A stretch of DNA of 64,000 bases, from assembly GCF_900105415.1 (NCBI RefSeq), contig NZ_FNSM01000001.1:8254001-8318000 (forward strand), read 5' to 3'. The translations under genes and the position numbers were made by a program. The DNA is from Streptomyces sp. TLI_105. GTDB taxonomy: Bacteria; Actinomycetota; Actinomycetes; Streptomycetales; Streptomycetaceae. Positions within the stretch are counted from its first letter, which is position 1. The number at the start of each line of letters is the position of its first letter. Under the pieces are notes generated by a model. That model was not told the DNA's origin and ran no database searches. It saw only the letters and a list, made by a program, of their open reading frames with translations. Positions 35,873 through 45,020 of the stretch are shown one piece after another.

Positions 35873-36256
35873 TCAGCCCGGACGGGGGCCCGAGGAGTCG
35901 TCGTCCGGGTTCACGCCGGTGAACGCCGAGTCGTCCTTCGTACCGCTGGGGCGCTGTGCCCGGCCCCTTCGGCCGGTGTCGTGCATGCCCTTCTCCGACG
36001 AGCGGCCTCGCTTCTCACCTCGGGTCGTGTCGCTGCGAACGGTGTCGCCGGGGACGTTCCGTTCTTCCTCCTTGGAGGCCTTCCGTCCCTTGCCGGGCGG
36101 GGGCGCGTGCTTCTCGGGGTGGAAGGAACGCGAAGCGCTCGGATTCTCCTGCTGTCGCGTCTCGTCCACATCGGGGGACCATCCGTGCTGCCCGGCCATG
36201 CCGTCGCGGCTCGGCTCGCCGCGCGAGGGCCTGGAGGACTTCGGTTTCTCGGCCAT
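35873..36256 (-). CDS. Hypothetical hydrophilic protein, Lys/Arg/Ser-rich
   Basis: A 127-residue protein with almost no hydrophobic residues; it has many Lys, Arg, Glu, Ser and Pro and is likely disordered (HPEKHAPPPGKGRKASKEEE). Such small charged proteins are frequent in Streptomyces and some are stress-induced or bind DNA, but I recognise no family. I picked the ATG at 36256; an upstream ATG at 36355 adds residues that look non-coding. A 7-bp palindrome lies just upstream. The gene is convergent with the second protease. Confidence 0.55.
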   Translation of the reverse strand: MAEKPKSSRPSRGEPSRDGMAGQHGWSPDVDETRQQENPSASRSFHPEKHAPPPGKGRKASKEEERNVPGDTVRSDTTRGEKRGRSSEKGMHDTGRRGRAQRPSGTKDDSAFTGVNPDDDSSGPRPG

Positions 36257-36282
36257 GAGCCGACCTGCCTGTCCGTGCGAGG

Positions 36283-36300
36283 GGCATGCATCCGCATGCC
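36283..36300. promoter_or_regulatory. Small palindrome upstream of the hydrophilic-protein gene
   Basis: GGCATGC and GCATGCC are perfect 7-bp arms four bases apart, 27-44 bases before the ATG at 36256. It could be an operator or a hairpin in the 5' leader. Confidence 0.25.
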
Positions 36301-36519
36301 TTGTAGGACTTTGATTTTCCCACGGGACACATGGCGCGTCTCCTGGACCGCGCACTGCGGCCGATCAGCCCGCCAATCGGTCGGACGCGCACCTCGAACG
36401 GGTGAGGTGCGGGCTCTGCCACCCCGCTGCCCGGCTCGCGCTGCCCGATGATCGCAGGCGGTTGGCGGACGGCGGCTCCCGGGCCCGCGCCGTCCACCGC
36501 AAACCCGGAAAGGCCGCCC

Positions 36520-38220
36520 ATGCGCATCCTGCTCATCGCCAGCAGCTTCAACAGCCTCACCCAGCGCGTCCTGGTCGAGCTGCGCGACCGCGGGCACACC
36601 GTTCCCGTGGAGGTCACCCCCGACGGGGCCGCCGTGCGCGAGGCCGTGGCGCGCCACGCGCCCGAGCTGGTCGTGGCCCCCATGTTGAAGGCCGTCGTGC
36701 CCCGCGATGTGTGGACGGCGCGCCGTTGCCTGATCGTGCACCCGGGGCCCGTGGGCGACCGGGGCCCGTCCTCACTGGACCACGCGATCCACGACGGGGT
36801 CGAGGAGTGGGGCGTCACCGTCCTCCAGGCAGACGACGAGATGGACGCGGGCGACGTCTGGGCGTCCGCGACCTTCCGCGTCCCGGAGGTCGGCAAGAGC
36901 GATCTGTACCGCAACGAGCTGTCCGACGCCGCCGTGGCCGCCGTGCTCCTCGCCGTCGAGAGGGTCGCCGCCGGGGCGACACCGCGTCCGCAGACCGGCG
37001 AGATCCGCGCCCGTCCCGCTCTCCGCCAGGAGGAGCGTCGGATCTCGTGGGGCGAGGACACCACCGAGACCGTCCTGCGCACCCTACGGGCCGCCGACTC
37101 GCAGCCCGGCGTACCGGACCGGCTGCTCGGCGCCGAGTGGTTCCTGCACGGCGGCCACGCGGAGGACGGTCTGCGCGGGCGGCCCGGTGCGCTGCTGGCC
37201 ACCCGGGCGGGTGCGGTCTGCCGCGCCACCGTGGACGGCGCGGTGTGGATCCCCGAGCTCCGCGCCCGCACCGGCCCCGGCAGGGCGCGGGCCTGCAAGC
37301 TCCCCGCCGCCCTGGCCCTCGCGGGCCGGTTGCCGGAGCTCCCCGAACTGCCGGCACCCGCCGACCCGGCGCCAGGTCGGCGGACCTGGTCCGACATCCG
37401 GTACCGCGAGCAGGGACCGGTCGGCGTCCTGTCCTTCGCGTTTCCCGGCGGAGCGATGAGCACCGACCAGTGTCGCCGCCTGCTGGACGCGTACGAGACC
37501 GCCTGCGGCCGCCCCACCTCCGTCCTGGTGCTCGGCGGGCAGCGCGACTTCTTCTCCAACGGCATCCATCTGCACGTCATCGAGGCCGCCGCCGACCCCG
37601 CCGCCGAGTCCTGGGCCAACATCAATGCGATGAACGACCTGGTCGAGGCGGTTCTCACCACGACCGACCGGCTCGTCGTGAGCGCGATCGGCGGCAACGC
37701 CGCCGCCGGCGGGGTGATGCTCGCCCTCGCCGCCGACGAGGTCTGGTGCCGTTCGGGGTCGGTGCTCAATCCGCACTACCGGCGCATGGGTCTGTACGGA
37801 TCGGAGTACTGGACCCGCACCCTGCCGGGGAAGGTGGGCGAGGCCCTGGCCGCGCGCCTCACCGAAGAGGCCCGGCCGGTGTCCGCGGCGGCATCGCTCG
37901 ACATGGGGCTGGTCGACCGGGTCGTCGACTGCGGACCCGGGGAGTTCGCCGCCGAGGTCACCCGATTGGCCCTTCGCCTGGCATCCCGTGGCGGTCTCCA
38001 GCCGCGGATCGCGGCGAAGAAGGCGGAGCACGAGCGCCGGGAGTCCGTCGCTCCCCTTGCGGCCCACCGTGAGCGGGAGCTCTCCCGGATGCGGTCGATC
38101 TTCGACGACCCCGCCGCGAGCTACCACGCACGGCGCCGGGCCTTCGTCCGGAAGGAGGCACCCCGAGCGCCGCTCCCGAACGGCCCAGGTGCGGGCGCGG
38201 GCAGATCGGCCGACTGTTAA
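36520..38220 (+). CDS. hypX: HypX/HoxX: CO-forming hydrogenase maturation enzyme
   Basis: A 566-residue two-domain enzyme. The N-terminal half resembles formyl-tetrahydrofolate-dependent formyltransferases (MRILLIASSFNSLTQRVLVE) and carries the HypX motif HPGPVGDRGPSSLDHAI. The C-terminal half, from about residue 300, is a crotonase-like domain with the HypX signatures SNGIHLHVIEAA and GGNAAAGGVMLALAADEVW, NPHYRRMGLYGSEYW. Characterised HypX makes formyl-CoA and decarbonylates it to CO, the active-site ligand of [NiFe] hydrogenases matured in air. GGAAAGG lies seven bases before the ATG. It is 56 bases upstream of hhyS on the same strand, so its product would feed this hydrogenase. Confidence 0.92.
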   Translation: MRILLIASSFNSLTQRVLVELRDRGHTVPVEVTPDGAAVREAVARHAPELVVAPMLKAVVPRDVWTARRCLIVHPGPVGDRGPSSLDHAIHDGVEEWGVTVLQADDEMDAGDVWASATFRVPEVGKSDLYRNELSDAAVAAVLLAVERVAAGATPRPQTGEIRARPALRQEERRISWGEDTTETVLRTLRAADSQPGVPDRLLGAEWFLHGGHAEDGLRGRPGALLATRAGAVCRATVDGAVWIPELRARTGPGRARACKLPAALALAGRLPELPELPAPADPAPGRRTWSDIRYREQGPVGVLSFAFPGGAMSTDQCRRLLDAYETACGRPTSVLVLGGQRDFFSNGIHLHVIEAAADPAAESWANINAMNDLVEAVLTTTDRLVVSAIGGNAAAGGVMLALAADEVWCRSGSVLNPHYRRMGLYGSEYWTRTLPGKVGEALAARLTEEARPVSAAASLDMGLVDRVVDCGPGEFAAEVTRLALRLASRGGLQPRIAAKKAEHERRESVAPLAAHRERELSRMRSIFDDPAASYHARRRAFVRKEAPRAPLPNGPGAGAGRSADC

Positions 38221-38276
38221 GCAAGACCCAGGCCCGACACGAGGCCTTCGCCCCATCCCTCCTCAGGAGGCGACCC

Positions 38277-39359
38277 ATGAGCGCAGTACAACCGGCCCCG
38301 GTCGAGGACCAGGGTGCCGCACCCGGCAGCGAAGAGAAGCCGATCCACATTCTCTGGATCAACGCGGGTCTGAGCTGCGACGGCGACTCGGTGGCCCTGA
38401 CCGCCGCCATGCAGCCCAGCATCGAGGAGATCGCCCTCGCGGGGCTGCCAGGGCTGCCCCGGATCGCGGTCCACTGGCCGCTGATCGACTTCGAGTGCGG
38501 TCCGGTGGGCGGCGCCGACACGTTCATCGAGTGGTTCTTCAAGGGGGAGCGGGGCGAGATCGACCCGTTCGTGCTGGTCGTCGAGGGATCGATCCCGAAC
38601 GAGGCCATCAAGCAGGAGGGCTACTGGAGCGGCTTCGGCGACGACCCGGAGACCGGTCAGCCCATCACCACCAGCGAGTGGATCGACCGGCTGGCCCCCA
38701 AGGCCCTCGCGGTGGTCGCGATCGGCACCTGTGCCACGTACGGCGGCATCCACGCCATGGCGGGGAACCCGACCGGCGCGATGGGCCTCCCGGACTATCT
38801 CGGCTGGGACTGGAAGTCGCATGCCGGCATCCCCATCGTGTGCGTGCCCGGCTGCCCCATCCAGCCGGACAACTTCGCGGAGACGCTGACCTACCTGCTC
38901 TATCAGGCGGCCGGCTCCGCGCCCATGATCCCGCTGGACGACAAGCTGCGTCCGACCTGGCTGTTCGGGGCGACCGTGCACGAGGGCTGCGACCGGGCCG
39001 GCTACTACGAGCAGGGCCAGTTCGCGTCGACGTACGACTCGCCCAAGTGCCTGGTGAAGCTCGGTTGCTGGGGCCCCGTCGTCAAGTGCAACGTCCCCAA
39101 GCGCGGCTGGATGAACGGTGTCGGAGGCTGTCCGAACGTCGGCGGCATCTGCATCGCGTGCACGATGCCCGGATTCCCGGACAAATTCATGCCGTTCATG
39201 GACGAACCTCCCGGCGGCAAGGTCTCCAGCACCGCCAGCGGCGTGTACGGCTCCGTCATCCGCCGCCTGCGGACCATCACGGCCAAGACCGTGGACAAGG
39301 AGCCGAAGTGGCGGCACACCGGCGAGCGCATCACCACCGGCTACCGGCCGCCCTGGTGA
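38277..39359 (+). CDS. hhyS: Group 1h [NiFe] hydrogenase small subunit
   Basis: A 360-residue Fe-S subunit that passes electrons from the NiFe site. The proximal cluster motif is GLSCDGDSV: C34 is present but the usual second Cys is D37, the 3Cys-1Asp coordination known for actinobacterial-type oxygen-tolerant hydrogenases. Other ligands are in IGTCATYGG, CVPGCPIQPDNF, HEGCDRAGYY, KCLVKLGCWGPVVKCN and GGICIACTMPGFPDKF. There is no twin-arginine signal and no membrane anchor, so the enzyme acts in the cytoplasm. AGGAGG lies six bases before the ATG. It pairs with hhyL, 90 bases downstream. This group oxidises atmospheric H2 with high affinity. Confidence 0.95.
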   Translation: MSAVQPAPVEDQGAAPGSEEKPIHILWINAGLSCDGDSVALTAAMQPSIEEIALAGLPGLPRIAVHWPLIDFECGPVGGADTFIEWFFKGERGEIDPFVLVVEGSIPNEAIKQEGYWSGFGDDPETGQPITTSEWIDRLAPKALAVVAIGTCATYGGIHAMAGNPTGAMGLPDYLGWDWKSHAGIPIVCVPGCPIQPDNFAETLTYLLYQAAGSAPMIPLDDKLRPTWLFGATVHEGCDRAGYYEQGQFASTYDSPKCLVKLGCWGPVVKCNVPKRGWMNGVGGCPNVGGICIACTMPGFPDKFMPFMDEPPGGKVSSTASGVYGSVIRRLRTITAKTVDKEPKWRHTGERITTGYRPPW

Positions 39360-39449
39360 CCGCGACGCCATCGCGCCACCCCCGCAGGACCCCCCATCCA
39401 CCCCACTGTTCGCGAAGTCGAAGAGTTGACGAAGGGCATCACAGCGACC

Positions 39450-41234
39450 ATGGCATCTCCGGCGAAGACGACGGGTGACGGCTCCGGCCTTGTGGAGATG
39501 GCCTGGGATCCCATCACCCGGATCGTGGGCAGCCTCGGCATCCACACGAAGATCGATTTCAAGCAGAAGCGCGTCGCGGAGTGCTACAGCACGTCCTCCG
39601 TCTTCCGCGGCTACAGCGTCTTCATGCGGGGCAAGGACCCCCGCGACGCGCACTTCATCACCAGCCGCATCTGCGGCATCTGCGGTGACAACCACGCGAC
39701 CTGCTCCGTGTACGCGCAGAACATGGCGTACGGCGTGAAGCCCCCGCACCTCGGTGAGTGGATCATCAACCTCGGCGAGTCCGCGGAGTACATGTTCGAC
39801 CACAACATCTTCCAGGAGAACCTGGTCGGGGTCGACTACTGCGAGAAGATGGTCCGCGAGACCAACCCCGGCGTCCTGGAGCTGGCCGAGCGCACCGAGG
39901 CGCCGCACGCCGCCGAGCACGGCTACCGCACGATCGCGGACATCATGCGCTCCCTCAACCCCCTCGAAGGCGAGTTCTACCGCGAGGCGCTCCAGGTCAG
40001 CCGCTACACCCGGGAGATGTTCTGTCTCATGGAGGGGCGGCACGTCCACCCCTCCACCCTCTACCCCGGTGGTGTCGGCACGGTCGCGTCCGTGCAGCTG
40101 TTCACCGACTACATGAGCCGCCTCATGCGCTACGTGGAGTTCATGAAGAGGGTCGTCCCGCTCCACGACGACCTCTTCGACTTCTTCTACGAGGCGCTGC
40201 CCGGCTACGAGGAGGTCGGCCGCCGTCGTGTGCTGCTCGGCTGCTGGGGCGCGCTCAACGACCCCGAGCACTGCGACTTCACCTACGCCAACATGACCGA
40301 CTGGGGCCGGCGGATGTTCGTCACCCCCGGTGTCGTCGTCGACGGCAAGCTGGTGACCAACGACCTCACCGAGATCAACCTCGGCATCCGCATCCTGCTC
40401 GGCAGCTCGTACTACGAGGACTGGCAGGGGCAGGAGCAGTTCGTCACCCACGATCCGCTGGGCAACCCGGTCGACCCGCGCCACCCGTGGAACCAGCACA
40501 CCATCCCGGCCCCGCAGAAGCGGAACTTCGACGACAAGTACAGCTGGGTCATGTCCCCGCGCTGGTTCGACGGCAAGGACCACCTGGCACTGGACACCGG
40601 CGGCGGCCCCATCGCGCGCCTGTGGTCCACCGCGCTCTCCGGCCTCGTCGACATCGGCTACATCAAGGCCACCGGGCACAGCGTCGTCATCAACCTCCCC
40701 CGGACGATGACCAAGCCGGAGACCACCTTCGAGTGGAAGATCCCGAAGTGGAGCAACGCCCTGGAGCGCAACCGCGCCCGGACCTACTTCCAGGCGTACG
40801 CGGCCGCCGTCGCCCTGCACTGCGCCGAGAAGGGCCTGGAGGAGGTCCGCGCCGGACGCACGCAGACGTGGGAGAAGTTCGAGGTGCCGGACGAGTCCAT
40901 CGGCGTCGGCTTCACCGAGGCCGTACGGGGTGTCCTCTCGCACCACATGGTCATCAGGGACGGCAAGATCGCCAACTACCACCCCTATCCGCCGACGCCG
41001 TGGAACGCCTCCACGCGGGACACGTTCGGGACCCCCGGTCCGTACGAGGACGCGGTGCAGAACACCCCGATCTTCGAGGAGAACACGCCCGAGAACTTCA
41101 AGGGCATCGACATCATGCGCGCCGTGCGCAGCTTCGACCCCTGCCTGCCGTGCGGCGTCCACATGTACACGGGCAACGGCAGGACCGTGAAGCAGATGCA
41201 CGTGCCCACCGGCCTGAGCGGTCTGGCCGGATGA
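39450..41234 (+). CDS. hhyL: Group 1h [NiFe] hydrogenase large subunit
   Basis: A 594-residue catalytic subunit. The NiFe ligands are C75 and C78 (RICGICGDN) and C565 and C568 (DPCLPCGVH). Maturation endopeptidases cut after H571, removing 23 residues (starting MYTGNGRTVKQ); the gene at 44470 is the likely protease. Sequence such as GLVEMAWDPITRIVGSLGIH matches the group 1h type. I chose the ATG at 39450; an in-frame TTG at 39426 would add eight residues but has its AG-rich sequence too close. The stop overlaps the NifU-like start (ATGA). Enzyme location is cytoplasmic, possibly membrane-associated through an unknown partner. Confidence 0.95.
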   Translation: MASPAKTTGDGSGLVEMAWDPITRIVGSLGIHTKIDFKQKRVAECYSTSSVFRGYSVFMRGKDPRDAHFITSRICGICGDNHATCSVYAQNMAYGVKPPHLGEWIINLGESAEYMFDHNIFQENLVGVDYCEKMVRETNPGVLELAERTEAPHAAEHGYRTIADIMRSLNPLEGEFYREALQVSRYTREMFCLMEGRHVHPSTLYPGGVGTVASVQLFTDYMSRLMRYVEFMKRVVPLHDDLFDFFYEALPGYEEVGRRRVLLGCWGALNDPEHCDFTYANMTDWGRRMFVTPGVVVDGKLVTNDLTEINLGIRILLGSSYYEDWQGQEQFVTHDPLGNPVDPRHPWNQHTIPAPQKRNFDDKYSWVMSPRWFDGKDHLALDTGGGPIARLWSTALSGLVDIGYIKATGHSVVINLPRTMTKPETTFEWKIPKWSNALERNRARTYFQAYAAAVALHCAEKGLEEVRAGRTQTWEKFEVPDESIGVGFTEAVRGVLSHHMVIRDGKIANYHPYPPTPWNASTRDTFGTPGPYEDAVQNTPIFEENTPENFKGIDIMRAVRSFDPCLPCGVHMYTGNGRTVKQMHVPTGLSGLAG

Positions 41235-41788
41235 GCGCGACCACCGCCGAACAGGCGGGTCGGCGGGTCGAGGAGGTCCTGGACCGGCTGGCCGAGAACG
41301 GTGACGCCGAGGCCTGCGCGGCCGCGGAGGAGGTCGTACGCGTCCTCATGGAGTTCTACGGCAGCGGCATCGCCCGCGTCGTCGAGCTCCTCGGGCGCCC
41401 CGCCGCCCGCCCGCCCGCCGACCCGCTGGGCCCGCTGCTCGCGGACGAACTCGTCGCGAGCCTCCTCAACCTGCACGGACTGCACCCCGAGGACGCGCCG
41501 ACCCGTATCGACCGCGCCTTGTCCGCCCTGCCGCAGCCCGTGGAGAACGCCGGATTCGACCCGGCGACGGGCGTGCTGCGGCTGCGGGCCACCGCCTCGA
41601 CCGGCTGCGGCTGCTCCGGCACCCAGGAGTCCGTCCGGCAGGCGGCCGTGGACGCCCTCGCCTGCTTCGCCCCCGAGGTGACCGGCGTGGAGCTGGAGAG
41701 CGGCGCCCCGCGTGAACCGGCGCTGCTCCAGATCGGCACCCGTCCGTCGCTCGCGGGCGCGGACGGCCGCTCATCGGCCGCCCGGTGA
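41231..41788 (+). CDS. NifU-like domain protein of the hydrogenase operon
   Basis: A 185-residue protein: an N-terminal helical part, then from about residue 95 a NifU C-terminal-like domain with the Cys cluster TGCGCSGTQESV. The classical NifU motif is CxxC; here it is CGC, so Fe-S binding may differ. NifU-type proteins are Fe-S scaffolds, and one in a hydrogenase operon could supply clusters to the small subunit. The start overlaps the hhyL stop, and the next gene overlaps in turn, so the product is made in step with the hydrogenase. Confidence 0.75.
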   Translation: MSATTAEQAGRRVEEVLDRLAENGDAEACAAAEEVVRVLMEFYGSGIARVVELLGRPAARPPADPLGPLLADELVASLLNLHGLHPEDAPTRIDRALSALPQPVENAGFDPATGVLRLRATASTGCGCSGTQESVRQAAVDALACFAPEVTGVELESGAPREPALLQIGTRPSLAGADGRSSAAR

Positions 41789-42444
41789 ACGGGCCGCCGA
41801 ACAGCGCCGTGCGGCCCCCGGGGCCCACCGGCCTGCGCCGGTTCACCACCCCGCGACCGCCCCGCGAGGAGCGCTGCGAGCTGTGCGGCGCCCCGCTGGC
41901 GGCCGAGGAGCGTCACCCGCATCTCGTCGACACGGACAAGCGGGCCCTGGTCTGCGCCTGCGGCCCGTGCTCGCAGCTCATGGACCGCTCCGCCGCCTCC
42001 CCGGGGCGGTTCCGGGCGGTCCCCGGCCGCTTCCTGAGCGACCCGGGCCACCGGATCGACGACCGGGCCTGGGAGTCGCTGCGGATCCCGGTCTCGGTCG
42101 CGTTCTTCTTCCGCAACTCCGCCCTCAACCGGCCGGTGGTGCTCTACCCGAGCCCCGCCGGTGCCACCGAGAGCGAACCGGACGAAGAGGCCTGGCGGTC
42201 CGTCCTCGACGCCACTCGGCTCGCCGCCCACCTCGAACCCGACGTCGAGGCCCTGCTGCTGCGCCGTCACGAGGGCCGCACCGAGTGCTTCCTCGTGCCG
42301 ATCGACCTCTGCTACGAACTGGTGGGCCGCATGCGACTGCACTGGCAGGGCTTCGACGGAGGCGCGGAGGCGCGGGCGGACCTCGACGACCTCTTCACCC
42401 ACGTCCGCGCCCTGGCCCACGAGCCGCAGGGGAGCCGGCCGTGA
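41785..42444 (+). CDS. DUF5947 protein, hydrogenase-associated, putative metal-binding
   Basis: A 219-residue soluble protein with an N-terminal Cys group (ERCELCGAPL, then VCACGPCSQLM near residue 60) that could hold zinc or an Fe-S cluster. The remainder has no motif I recognise. The family travels with group 1h hydrogenase operons; its function is unknown. The GTG start at 41785 overlaps the stop of the NifU-like gene, and its stop overlaps the next GTG. A chaperone or electron-relay role is conceivable. Confidence 0.75.
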   Translation: MNGPPNSAVRPPGPTGLRRFTTPRPPREERCELCGAPLAAEERHPHLVDTDKRALVCACGPCSQLMDRSAASPGRFRAVPGRFLSDPGHRIDDRAWESLRIPVSVAFFFRNSALNRPVVLYPSPAGATESEPDEEAWRSVLDATRLAAHLEPDVEALLLRRHEGRTECFLVPIDLCYELVGRMRLHWQGFDGGAEARADLDDLFTHVRALAHEPQGSRP

Positions 42445-43079
42445 CCGAGTTCTCCTTCAGCTGCACCGACGTCCGCGCCGACGCGTACGCGGCCGGACCC
42501 ACGCTCGTGTTCCGGCTGCGGATCACCGCCACCGGCGGCACCCGGGTCCACGCCATGGCCCTGCGCTGCCAGATCCGTGTCGAACCCGCCCGGCGCGGTT
42601 ACGACGACCACGAGGCCGCGGCCCTGGGCGATCTCTTCGGCGAACGCTCCCGGTGGGGCAGCAGCCTCAACCCGGTCCAGTTCGCCCAGGCCTCCGTGAT
42701 GGTGCCCGGCTTCACCGGTGAGATCGAGACCGACCTCGTCGTGCCGTGCACCTACGACACCGACATCGCCGCGTCCCGCTACTTCCGGGCGCTCTCCGAC
42801 GGCGACGTTCCGCTGCTCCTGCTCTTCTCCGGCACCGCCTTCACCGGCGCCGGCGGCTTCCACGTCGAGCCCGTTCCCTGGGACAAGGAGGTCTCCCACC
42901 GCATGCCCGTGAAGGTGTGGCGCGAGATGATCGACCAGCACTTCCCCGGCTGCGGATGGATCCGGCTCCCGGGCGACGCGATGGACGCCCTGCTCGCCTA
43001 CCGATCGCGCCGGGCCCTCCCGTCGTGGGAGGCCACCGTCGAGTCCCTGCTCGAAGCGGCGGGGGAGAGGACACGATGA
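42441..43079 (+). CDS. DUF6084 protein, hydrogenase-associated
   Basis: A 212-residue soluble protein starting MTEFSFSCTDVRAD, rich in beta-strand patterns (ALRCQIRVEPARRGY, then FTGEIETDLVVPCTYD). No catalytic motif is visible. It has a conserved aromatic/charged stretch PVKVWREMIDQHFPGCGW. The family belongs to actinobacterial high-affinity hydrogenase operons and has no known function. Start is the GTG at 42441, four-base overlap on both sides. Confidence 0.75.
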   Translation: MTEFSFSCTDVRADAYAAGPTLVFRLRITATGGTRVHAMALRCQIRVEPARRGYDDHEAAALGDLFGERSRWGSSLNPVQFAQASVMVPGFTGEIETDLVVPCTYDTDIAASRYFRALSDGDVPLLLLFSGTAFTGAGGFHVEPVPWDKEVSHRMPVKVWREMIDQHFPGCGWIRLPGDAMDALLAYRSRRALPSWEATVESLLEAAGERTR

Positions 43080-44473
43080 CCACCGTCGCCTTCCCTCCTG
43101 GCACCGAGGCGCGGTTCGCCGTCGCCCGGCACGTCGCCGACGCCGTCCTCTTCGAGGGGTACGTCCTCTACCCGTACCGTGCGTCCGCCGCGAAGAACCG
43201 GCTCCGCTGGCAGTTCGGGGTCCTGGTGCCGCCGTCCTGGAGCGCCGCCGCCGAGGAGCACGACTTCCAGCTCACCGAGTGCCTCATGGAGCCCAGGACC
43301 GGCGCCGAACTCGCCGTGGAGGTCCGTTTCCTGCGCGCCCAGCGGCGTACCGTCGAGGAACTCCGTGAAGACGGGAGCTTCGCACCGACCGGCGAACTCC
43401 GGCTGGCCGACCGGGTCCTGGTGGCCTGGGACGAAGGCGTCGAGGAGCGCGTCACCCTGGTCGTCCCCGTCGCCGAACTGCGGGGCGACGGCACCGTCCT
43501 GCCCTTCACCCGCCCCGCCGCCGAGGAGACGGAGGAGGTCACCGACGCCGACGGACGCGTCCTCGGCCGACTCGTACGCCGCCGCGAGGAGATCAGCGGC
43601 GCCCTGCGGATCTCGACGGCCGAACTCGACGGCCCGTACCGTGTCGAGCGCCTCTCGGTCACGGTGGAGAACACCAGCGACTGGACCGCCGAGCGGGACA
43701 CCGACCGCCACGCGGCGCTGCCGTACTCCCTCGTCGCCACCCACACGCTGCTCCGTATCGACGGCGGCTCGTTCCTGTCGATGACCGACCCGCCGGAATG
43801 GGCCAGGGGCGCCGTCGCCGCCTGCCGCAACCTGCACACCTGGCCCGTCCTGGCCGGCGAACCCGGCCGCGACGACCTGATGCTCTCCTCGCCGATCATC
43901 CTGGAGGACCACCCGGCCATCGCACCCGAGAGCCCCGGCGCCCTCTACGACGCGACCGAGATCGACGAGATCCTCGCCCTGCGCACGGCGGCCCTCACCG
44001 ACGAGGAGAAGCGCGAGGCAAGAGGGACCGACGCCCGCGCGGCGGCGGTGATCGAGCTGGCGGACACCATGCCGCCCGAAGTCCTCGAACGTCTGCACGG
44101 AGCGGTACGGAGCCTCCAGAGCGTCACCGGGCCCTCGAAGCCGACCGGAAACATCCTCGAACCGGAGACGCCCTGGTGGGATCCGGGCGGCGACACCGGT
44201 GTGGACCCGGGCAGCGACCACGTCCTCGTCGACGGACGCGCGGTCCGCGCGGGCAGCAGGGTCGTCCTGCGCCCCCGGCTGCGCCGCACGGACGCCCAGG
44301 ACCTGTTCCTCGACGGGCGCAGCGCGCTGGTCGAGGCGGTCCTCCACGACGTCGACGGCGGAGTCCACATCGCGGTGACCGTGGAGGACGACCCCGGCGC
44401 CGACATCCGCCGTGAACAGGGCCGGTTCCTCTACTTCCAGCCCGACGAGGTCGAAGCCCTGGAGGACGCGTGA
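43076..44473 (+). CDS. Hydrogenase-operon protein of unknown function, 465 residues
   Basis: I do not recognise a named domain. The protein is soluble, rich in beta-strand patterns (YRVERLSVTVENTSDW, then LPYSLVATHTLLRIDGGSF), has a middle helical segment near 305-360 and a C-terminal small domain with VDGRAVRAGSRVVLRP, LFLDGRSALVEAVLHDVDG. The last part reads like a flexible beta-barrel where Arg/Asp/Gly dominate. It starts inside the previous stop (ATGA) and its stop overlaps the protease GTG, so its amount is linked to the hydrogenase. Similar large proteins accompany group 1h hydrogenases. Assembly, chaperone or scaffold roles are open. Confidence 0.7.
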   Translation: MTTVAFPPGTEARFAVARHVADAVLFEGYVLYPYRASAAKNRLRWQFGVLVPPSWSAAAEEHDFQLTECLMEPRTGAELAVEVRFLRAQRRTVEELREDGSFAPTGELRLADRVLVAWDEGVEERVTLVVPVAELRGDGTVLPFTRPAAEETEEVTDADGRVLGRLVRRREEISGALRISTAELDGPYRVERLSVTVENTSDWTAERDTDRHAALPYSLVATHTLLRIDGGSFLSMTDPPEWARGAVAACRNLHTWPVLAGEPGRDDLMLSSPIILEDHPAIAPESPGALYDATEIDEILALRTAALTDEEKREARGTDARAAAVIELADTMPPEVLERLHGAVRSLQSVTGPSKPTGNILEPETPWWDPGGDTGVDPGSDHVLVDGRAVRAGSRVVLRPRLRRTDAQDLFLDGRSALVEAVLHDVDGGVHIAVTVEDDPGADIRREQGRFLYFQPDEVEALEDA

Positions 44474-45000
44474 ACGGCTCCGCGCCCGCGGCCCGGGCGC
44501 CCGGCACGGCCCGCACCCTCGTGGCCGGGGTGGGCAACGTCTTCCTCGGCGACGACGGCTTCGGCGTGGAGACCCTGCGGCGGCTCACCCGCGAGGAACT
44601 CCCCGCCTCCGTCGAGCTGGCCGACGTCGGGGTCCGGGGCGTCCACCTCGCCTACGAACTCCTCGACGGCTGGGACACCCTCGTCCTCGTCGACGTCACC
44701 GCCCGCGGCGGTGAACCGGGGACGCTCTATCTGATCGACGCCTCGGCGGCCGGCGACCGCGCCCGCGGCACGGAGCCCGCGCCGCTCGACGGACACCGGA
44801 TGACGCCCGACGCCGTCCTCGCCCTGCTCGACACCCTGTGCGCGGGAACCGGGGCCGCGCCGCCACGGCGGATCCTCGTCGTCGGCTGCGAACCGGCCTG
44901 CCTCGACGAGGGCATCGGGCTCAGCCCGCCGGTCGCCGCGGCCGTGCCCGAGGCGGTGCGCATGGTGACCGAACTGGTCCGCCAGGAAGCCGTCGTATGA
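44470..45000 (+). CDS. Hydrogenase maturation endopeptidase (HupD/HyaD-like)
   Basis: A 176-residue protein with the M52 endopeptidase signature GVGNVFLGDDGFGVE near residue 20; the Asp/Glu in it and a later His (LDGHRMTPDAVL near 102) bind the Ni of the immature large subunit. VDVTARGG and VVGCEPACLDEGIGLSPPV follow, as in the family. It would remove the 23-residue tail after H571 of HhyL once Ni is loaded. The GTG start overlaps the previous stop. The gene is co-located with its substrate, so a dedicated role is likely. Confidence 0.9.
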   Translation: MNGSAPAARAPGTARTLVAGVGNVFLGDDGFGVETLRRLTREELPASVELADVGVRGVHLAYELLDGWDTLVLVDVTARGGEPGTLYLIDASAAGDRARGTEPAPLDGHRMTPDAVLALLDTLCAGTGAAPPRRILVVGCEPACLDEGIGLSPPVAAAVPEAVRMVTELVRQEAVV

Positions 45001-45020
45001 AGACCGAAACGGAGAGCACC

